A DNA stretch of 7,534 bases from Bacteroidales bacterium. GTDB taxonomy: Bacteria > Bacteroidota > Bacteroidia > Bacteroidales > ML635J-15. A program made the position numbers and the translations under genes. Position 1 is the stretch's first letter. Every line of letters begins with the position of its first letter. Below the pieces are notes generated by a model that was not told the DNA's origin, made no database searches, and worked only from the letters and a program-made list of their open reading frames with translations. Location: assembly GCA_017997855.1 (NCBI GenBank), contig JAGOEF010000071.1, positions 1 through 7,534 of the forward strand, written 5' to 3'. Of the stretch, positions 6,547 through 7,534 are shown in pieces.

Positions 6547-7215
6547 ATGATGACTAAGTATCAAGAAATTATAACTCCCGATGGCTCAAAGACAATTGTT
6601 AATCTCGATTTGAACGAGGTATATCACAGCAGAAACGGGGCGGTTACCGAATCGGAACTGGTGTATATTCAAAACGGTCTGGCATGTTTTTCGGGCCAGC
6701 AATTAAATATTCTTGAAGTTGGATATGGAACCGGTTTGAATGCCCTGCTTTCGTTCCGAAAAAATAGGGTTTTACATAACCAAATCGATTACCATGGGCT
6801 GGATGTTTTTCCGCTTCCTGTTTCCACAATGCAAATGCATGACTACCTGTTGCAAGAAAGTCTTCCGGATTTCAGTTTTTCGAATGCCACGGCAGCCTGG
6901 GAAAAATGTGTAAGCCTTTCCCCTGATTTCCGGCTGACCAAACATTGTGTGTCAATCCAGGATTACGAAACGACGCTACTATTTGATATTGTATATTTTG
7001 ATGCATTTTCGCCCGAAAAACAACCTGAGATGTGGAGTTTGCCGGTGTTTAAAAAGCTTTATGATTTAATGACTGAAGCGGCTGTTTTGCTTACGTATTC
7101 ATCGAAAGGAATTGTTAAACAAGCATTGCGCGACGCAGGTTTTAGTGTAGAGCGCCTGCCCGGTCCTCCACCCAAACATCATGTGCTTCGTGCACGTAAA
7201 TCCATCGTAAAATAA
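6547..7215 (+). CDS. mnmD: Stand-alone tRNA (mnm5s2U34) methyltransferase MnmD
   Basis: The 222-residue product is a Rossmann-fold SAM-dependent methyltransferase of the former DUF752 family. It shows the N-terminal HSRNGAVTES (28-37 region), the SAM-binding loop LEVGYGTGLNAL (56-67), acidic GLDVFPL (84-90), the diagnostic DAFSPEKQPEMW (152-163) and the end motif LPGPPPKHHVLRARK (204-218). Known reaction: methylation of 5-aminomethyl-2-thiouridine at tRNA wobble position 34 to 5-methylaminomethyl-2-thiouridine, downstream of MnmE/MnmG; cytoplasmic. In E. coli this domain is fused to an FAD oxidase as MnmC; here no oxidase domain is attached, so only the methyltransferase step is supplied. Start: the frame is open upstream to 6382, but homology begins at YQEIITPDGS. 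ATG 6547 and the adjacent ATG 6550 both lie just ahead, and a -7 box at 6519-6526 excludes earlier starts. Confidence 0.93.
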   Translation: MMTKYQEIITPDGSKTIVNLDLNEVYHSRNGAVTESELVYIQNGLACFSGQQLNILEVGYGTGLNALLSFRKNRVLHNQIDYHGLDVFPLPVSTMQMHDYLLQESLPDFSFSNATAAWEKCVSLSPDFRLTKHCVSIQDYETTLLFDIVYFDAFSPEKQPEMWSLPVFKKLYDLMTEAAVLLTYSSKGIVKQALRDAGFSVERLPGPPPKHHVLRARKSIVK

Positions 7216-7231
7216 TTACAGGTTCTGTAAT
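7215..7231 (+). other. Small hairpin after mnmD
   Basis: ATTACAG (7215-7221) pairs perfectly with CTGTAAT (7225-7231) around a 3-base loop, beginning at the last base of the mnmD stop codon. No T tract follows directly; the nearest is at about 7246-7251. It could be a weak transcript end or an RNA 3'-end stabiliser, or chance. Confidence 0.3.
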
Positions 7232-7252
7232 AGAAGTATGAAATATTTTTTC

Positions 7253-7260
7253 TAAATTTG
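7253..7260 (+). promoter_or_regulatory. Candidate -7 box for the right-edge gene
   Basis: TAAATTTG (7253-7260) matches TAnnTTTG and lies 43 bases before the ATG at 7304, giving a leader of about 40 bases. No good -33 TTTG is seen at the expected distance. It suggests the last gene is transcribed separately from mnmD. Confidence 0.4.
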
Positions 7261-7303
7261 ATGCCTGAGATTTAGAACCAAAACAATTTTAAAAATAGAA
7301 ATT

Positions 7304-7534
7304 ATGAAAAAACAGTTATTGACTTTGATTTTATTTGTATTCGCGGCCATGGGAATACTATCGGCCCAGACGGTTGACCCCTTGTGTGTCGACGGTCGCA
7401 TTTATTTTAAAATTAAGGATAATGCGGCACTGAATGTTGCAGTTCAGGATGAGCGCATCAATCCTAAAGATGTGTATTTTTTACGCGACATTACCGAAAA
7501 GTACAAAATCACTGATTTGGTGATGCCATTCATC
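7304..7534 (+). CDS. Exported protein, N-terminus only; possible propeptide of a T9SS-exported subtilase
   Basis: Seventy-seven codons are open from ATG 7304 to the window edge. Residues 1-21 form a clear signal peptide (MKK, hydrophobic core, ending LSA before Q22). The rest reads VDPLCVDGRIYFKIKD, then DVYFLRDITEKYKITDLVMPFI. The pattern DGxIYFKxKD followed by a helix and YxIxxxxxPF resembles, from memory, the inhibitor-like prodomain of Bacteroidota S8 peptidases with T9SS tails. No catalytic residues lie within the window, so the enzyme class is a tentative inference. An exported protein is well supported; a lipoprotein is unlikely because no lipobox Cys follows the signal peptide. The ATG is preceded by an A-rich stretch without Shine-Dalgarno, as for its neighbours. 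Confidence 0.75.
   Translation, partial: MKKQLLTLILFVFAAMGILSAQTVDPLCVDGRIYFKIKDNAALNVAVQDERINPKDVYFLRDITEKYKITDLVMPFI

Overview
The window reads as a piece of a Bacteroidota chromosome, probably a free-living or gut-associated member of Bacteroidia or a relative. The evidence is a 1651-residue exported protein ending in a type IX secretion (T9SS) sorting domain, PKD and choice-of-anchor J domains, A-rich start regions without Shine-Dalgarno sequences, and several copies of the Bacteroidota -7 promoter box TAnnTTTG. Nothing points to a phage, plasmid, insertion sequence, CRISPR array, tRNA or rRNA.

Layout. Bases 1-844 (minus) hold the N-terminal half of the translational GTPase TypA/BipA, which runs off the left edge. 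A divergent intergenic region (845-1014) carries a promoter on each strand. Bases 1015-1449 (plus) encode a short MgtC/SapB-family membrane protein. It converges on the next gene, and one hairpin flanked by A and T tracts (about 1448-1486) can terminate both. Bases 1498-6453 (minus) encode a giant secreted trypsin-fold protease of the lysyl endopeptidase type. It carries six PKD domains, three choice-of-anchor J domains and a T9SS tail, and contains an internal 828-bp tandem duplication plus a run of four adjacent PKD repeats. After a 93-bp divergent spacer, bases 6547-7215 (plus) encode a stand-alone MnmD-type tRNA wobble-uridine methyltransferase. From 7304 to the right edge (plus) runs the start of another exported protein, tentatively the propeptide of a T9SS-exported subtilase.

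How it fits together. The genes look like neighbours, not one operon: each has its own apparent start region and strands alternate. TypA and MnmD are housekeeping functions (ribosome assembly or stress translation, and tRNA modification). The MgtC-like protein is a small inner-membrane protein. The large protease, and perhaps the right-edge gene, are cell-surface or secreted digestive functions. The most notable object is the protease with its repeated adhesin-like region. I see no convincing wholly new system here. The unusual points are the repeat architecture, a CGIC motif conserved in all three anchor-J domains, and a very short predicted leader on the MgtC-like gene.
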